Below, piece after piece: positions 26,111 through 27,701 of a DNA stretch of 27,701 nt. This DNA is from an uncultured Porphyromonas sp. (GTDB taxonomy: Bacteria; Bacteroidota; Bacteroidia; Bacteroidales; Porphyromonadaceae), in assembly GCA_934364985.1 (NCBI GenBank), contig CAKRMU010000009.1:1-27701 (forward strand), written 5' to 3'. The notes under the pieces are model-generated. The model made no database searches. It was not told the DNA's origin and saw only the letters and a list, made by a program, of their open reading frames with translations. The first letter of the stretch is position 1. Each line of letters opens with the position of its first letter. The position numbers were made by a program, and so were the translations under genes.

Positions 26111-27340
26111 TCAATATAAAAAGCCAAATAACCAAAGTGGAATATTTCCATTTTGCGGCTTCAAGATATCCGAAAGGATATGAATCGTTTCGGGAGAAGT
26201 GGGGCGTCTTTTATCGCCTTTTCCGAAGTATCGTAAGGGGTATTTATGGTCGACAAGGAAGTCAACGCCCCGTGTCTCTGATAGATTAACCGTAAGCCCT
26301 GCATCCTGCAAAGCGGAGAGTAAAAACGTGCGATTGACTTGCGAAGTACTGGGCCCATCGCCCGAGATATAAGATAGCTCGTTAGTGTCATTAAGGTAAA
26401 TCTTCCCGGGTTTTCGGGGAAAATCCTCGCCCTCCTTATATACTAAGCGGATAAGTCGTGCGTCAGAGAGGTACTTCAGATAGTTCATTACTGTCGCACG
26501 GCTTACGGATATATCATTACTCAAAGCCGAGACATTTGTGAAATCATTCTGCTGAATCCCCACCAAATATAGTAGCTGTCTCAACTTGCATAAATACGTA
26601 GGAGCTACCTGACGAATATATATTAGGTCGACTTCTAATAGCATATTCATATTCTTAACCAACAGCTCCCTAAAATGGGCATCGTCAGTACAGGGAGGGT
26701 AATAGCCACACCGAAGATAATCTTCAAAAGCCCCCAAGATATCCACTTTAGTAGCAATGCTCTTGCAGTGAGCCTCACTCCGCGAAAGCAAATCCTTAAT
26801 GGTAATAGGGGAGAATTCCTGGTGGTAGCGACAATTAAGGTACTCTCTAAAAGAGAAGCCATACAAGTCGTAAATCGTAATTAACTCTCCTATACTTGGA
26901 TAATCATCCTCTAACGTCATAACACTCGATGCTGTAAAGATGACCCGAAGCTCCGGAAACGCCATGTGGCATTTCTCTAAGTCGATGCACCAATTAGGGT
27001 ACTTAAAGACCTGATCTAATAGCAATACCTTCACACCATTTGACCATGCTTCATTCGCAAAGTCAAACAAGCTATTATGAGCGAAGTAAAAATGATTAAG
27101 ATTGACATAAAGTACCTTCTCAAGGGGCAATTGGGTTGCGATTTCATGCCCCACCCGAAGCAATTCGTATGTCTTGCCGATACCTCGAGTACCACGAATA
27201 CACACGTAAGGCGTCTTTATGTCTGAAATAGAAAAAGGACAGAGCCTATGAGACGCAACAGCATCTTTCGGAGATACGACCGATGTTGTTCCCTTACCTT
27301 CAATAAACTGACACATATCACTATGTAGAATACTGCTCAT
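26111..27340 (-). CDS. AAA+ ATPase of the AAA_14 / DUF4143 type
   Basis: A 409-residue predicted cytoplasmic ATPase. Walker A is GTRGIGKT at 50-57. The Walker B strand KVLLLDQ (104-110) has Gln where most members have Glu. A sensor-1-like strand VIFTASSVMTL follows near 133-143, then the family segment IYDLYGFSFREYLN (156-169). A winged-helix-like stretch ISVSRATVMNYLKYLSDARLIRLV lies near 284-307. The C-terminal DUF4143 part has KPGKIYLNDTNELSYI and ETRGVDFLVDHKYPLRYF, a nuclease-like fold of unknown activity. The start at 27340 is preferred because the in-frame ATG at 27373 lies upstream of the -7 box TATCTTTG. The function of this widespread family is not settled. It ends 55 bases before nifJ on the same strand, but nothing links the two. 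Confidence 0.82.
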   Translation of the reverse strand: MSSILHSDMCQFIEGKGTTSVVSPKDAVASHRLCPFSISDIKTPYVCIRGTRGIGKTYELLRVGHEIATQLPLEKVLYVNLNHFYFAHNSLFDFANEAWSNGVKVLLLDQVFKYPNWCIDLEKCHMAFPELRVIFTASSVMTLEDDYPSIGELITIYDLYGFSFREYLNCRYHQEFSPITIKDLLSRSEAHCKSIATKVDILGAFEDYLRCGYYPPCTDDAHFRELLVKNMNMLLEVDLIYIRQVAPTYLCKLRQLLYLVGIQQNDFTNVSALSNDISVSRATVMNYLKYLSDARLIRLVYKEGEDFPRKPGKIYLNDTNELSYISGDGPSTSQVNRTFLLSALQDAGLTVNLSETRGVDFLVDHKYPLRYFGKGDKRRPTSPETIHILSDILKPQNGNIPLWLFGFLY

Positions 27341-27362
27341 CCTTTTCTGCGATTTTGCAATG

Positions 27363-27393
27363 CAAAGATACATTTAATTCCCATATTTGCCAA
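27363..27393 (-). promoter_or_regulatory. Putative promoter of the AAA+ ATPase gene
   Basis: On the minus strand TATCTTTG (27363-27370) matches the -7 consensus. TTGG (27390-27393), 19 nt upstream, is a degenerate -33 box. The leader would be only about 15-20 nt. Confidence 0.5.
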
Positions 27394-27625
27394 CTCCACA
27401 TTACAGAAAAAGGTATTTAATAGATGAATTATCAGGTACATAAAGAGGTTATCCTGCCGAGAATTGACTCTACAAATATGTATAGTACTTTATATATCAG
27501 CTATATACATATTATGTATATGCCACTCCTACGTTTATAACTTCACTAAAAAAGTTTGACGAATTGTGTTTTTCATTATCCAACATAGGAAGTTGGTGTC
27601 AATAATGTCTTTTATGAAAGAGTAT
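27394..27625. other. AT-rich spacer at the right edge
   Basis: No gene is seen. An 8-bp inverted repeat, ATATACAT-att-ATGTATAT (27503-27521), may be an operator or chance in AT-rich DNA. A small CCAAC / GTTGG hairpin lies near 27580-27600. Confidence 0.4.
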
Positions 27626-27661
27626 AAAAAAAGCGTGGTATAAATGGTTGTTTATCCACGC
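27626..27661 (-). terminator. Terminator of a leftward gene beyond the right edge
   Basis: GCGTGG-t-ATAAA (27633-27644) pairs with TTTAT-CCACGC (27651-27661) around a 6-nt loop, with one bulged base. On the minus strand seven T follow (27626-27632). Confidence 0.75.
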
Positions 27662-27699
27662 ACATCGCCAATAATCTTTTTGGTTTGTGATCGGGATGG
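27652..27699 (-). CDS. Possible C-terminal end of an unidentified leftward gene
   Basis: One minus-strand frame is open from the window edge to a TAA at 27652-27654 and ends in SQTKKIIGDVRG. The stop would lie inside the terminator stem. With only 15 codons visible, neither frame nor identity is certain. Confidence 0.2.
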   Translation of the reverse strand, partial: PSRSQTKKIIGDVRG

Positions 27700-27701
27700 G
27701 A

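Noticed and set aside
27661..27701. Resemblance of the last bases to the antisense of 5S rRNA (TCGGGATGGGA)
   Set aside because: Continuing leftward, the sequence does not follow 5S helices, and only about 40 bases remain before the terminator stem, too few for the rest of a 5S gene.

Overview
The window comes from the chromosome of an anaerobic Bacteroidales bacterium, most likely Porphyromonas or a close relative. Three things support this: promoters of the Bacteroidetes type (TTTG / TAnnTTTG), a complete Mfa/Fim-type (type V) fimbrial operon of lipoprotein fimbrillins, and pyruvate:ferredoxin oxidoreductase. The species cannot be named from the sequence alone. I saw no rRNA, tRNA, CRISPR array, insertion sequence or phage gene.

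Left part (1-1750): the 5' end of pheT (leftward); a 0.6-kb spacer holding an array of degenerate 23-nt palindromic units; rpsU (ribosomal protein bS21), which has a clear Shine-Dalgarno sequence and its own terminator; and a small leftward lipoprotein gene.

Thiamine region (1927-6690, rightward): a Bacteroidetes promoter, a TPP riboswitch with a downstream hairpin that can compete with the aptamer, then thiD-thiE-thiC-thi4 with overlapping or closely spaced genes and a strong terminator. A divergent ThiE/TenI-like gene follows the terminator. ThiC makes the pyrimidine (HMP-P). ThiD phosphorylates it to HMP-PP. The thiazole comes from an archaeal-type Thi4 with His in place of the sulfur-donor Cys, not from ThiG/ThiS/ThiH. 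ThiE joins the two halves.

Fimbrial region (21245 down to 6849, leftward): a leader whose predicted 5' end is a perfect complement of the 16S rRNA tail, then a DUF3575 outer-membrane protein, a DUF3868/OmpA-like/TPR protein, two tandem Mfa1-like fimbrillins (556 and 558 aa), an Mfa2/FimB-type anchor, two accessory fimbrillins and a 1450-aa putative tip protein, closed by a terminator. All secreted fimbrillins except the anchor and the second Mfa1-like protein carry an L-R-A/G site near residues 46-70. This matches the Arg-specific cleavage that matures FimA and Mfa1 in P. gingivalis.

Right part (21246-27701): a 1.2-kb AT-rich spacer with an 18-T tract, a second array of five 23-nt palindromic units and a G8 run; then nifJ (leftward) with its terminator; an AAA+ ATPase of the AAA_14/DUF4143 type (leftward); and at the edge a leftward terminator belonging to a gene that lies mostly outside the window.
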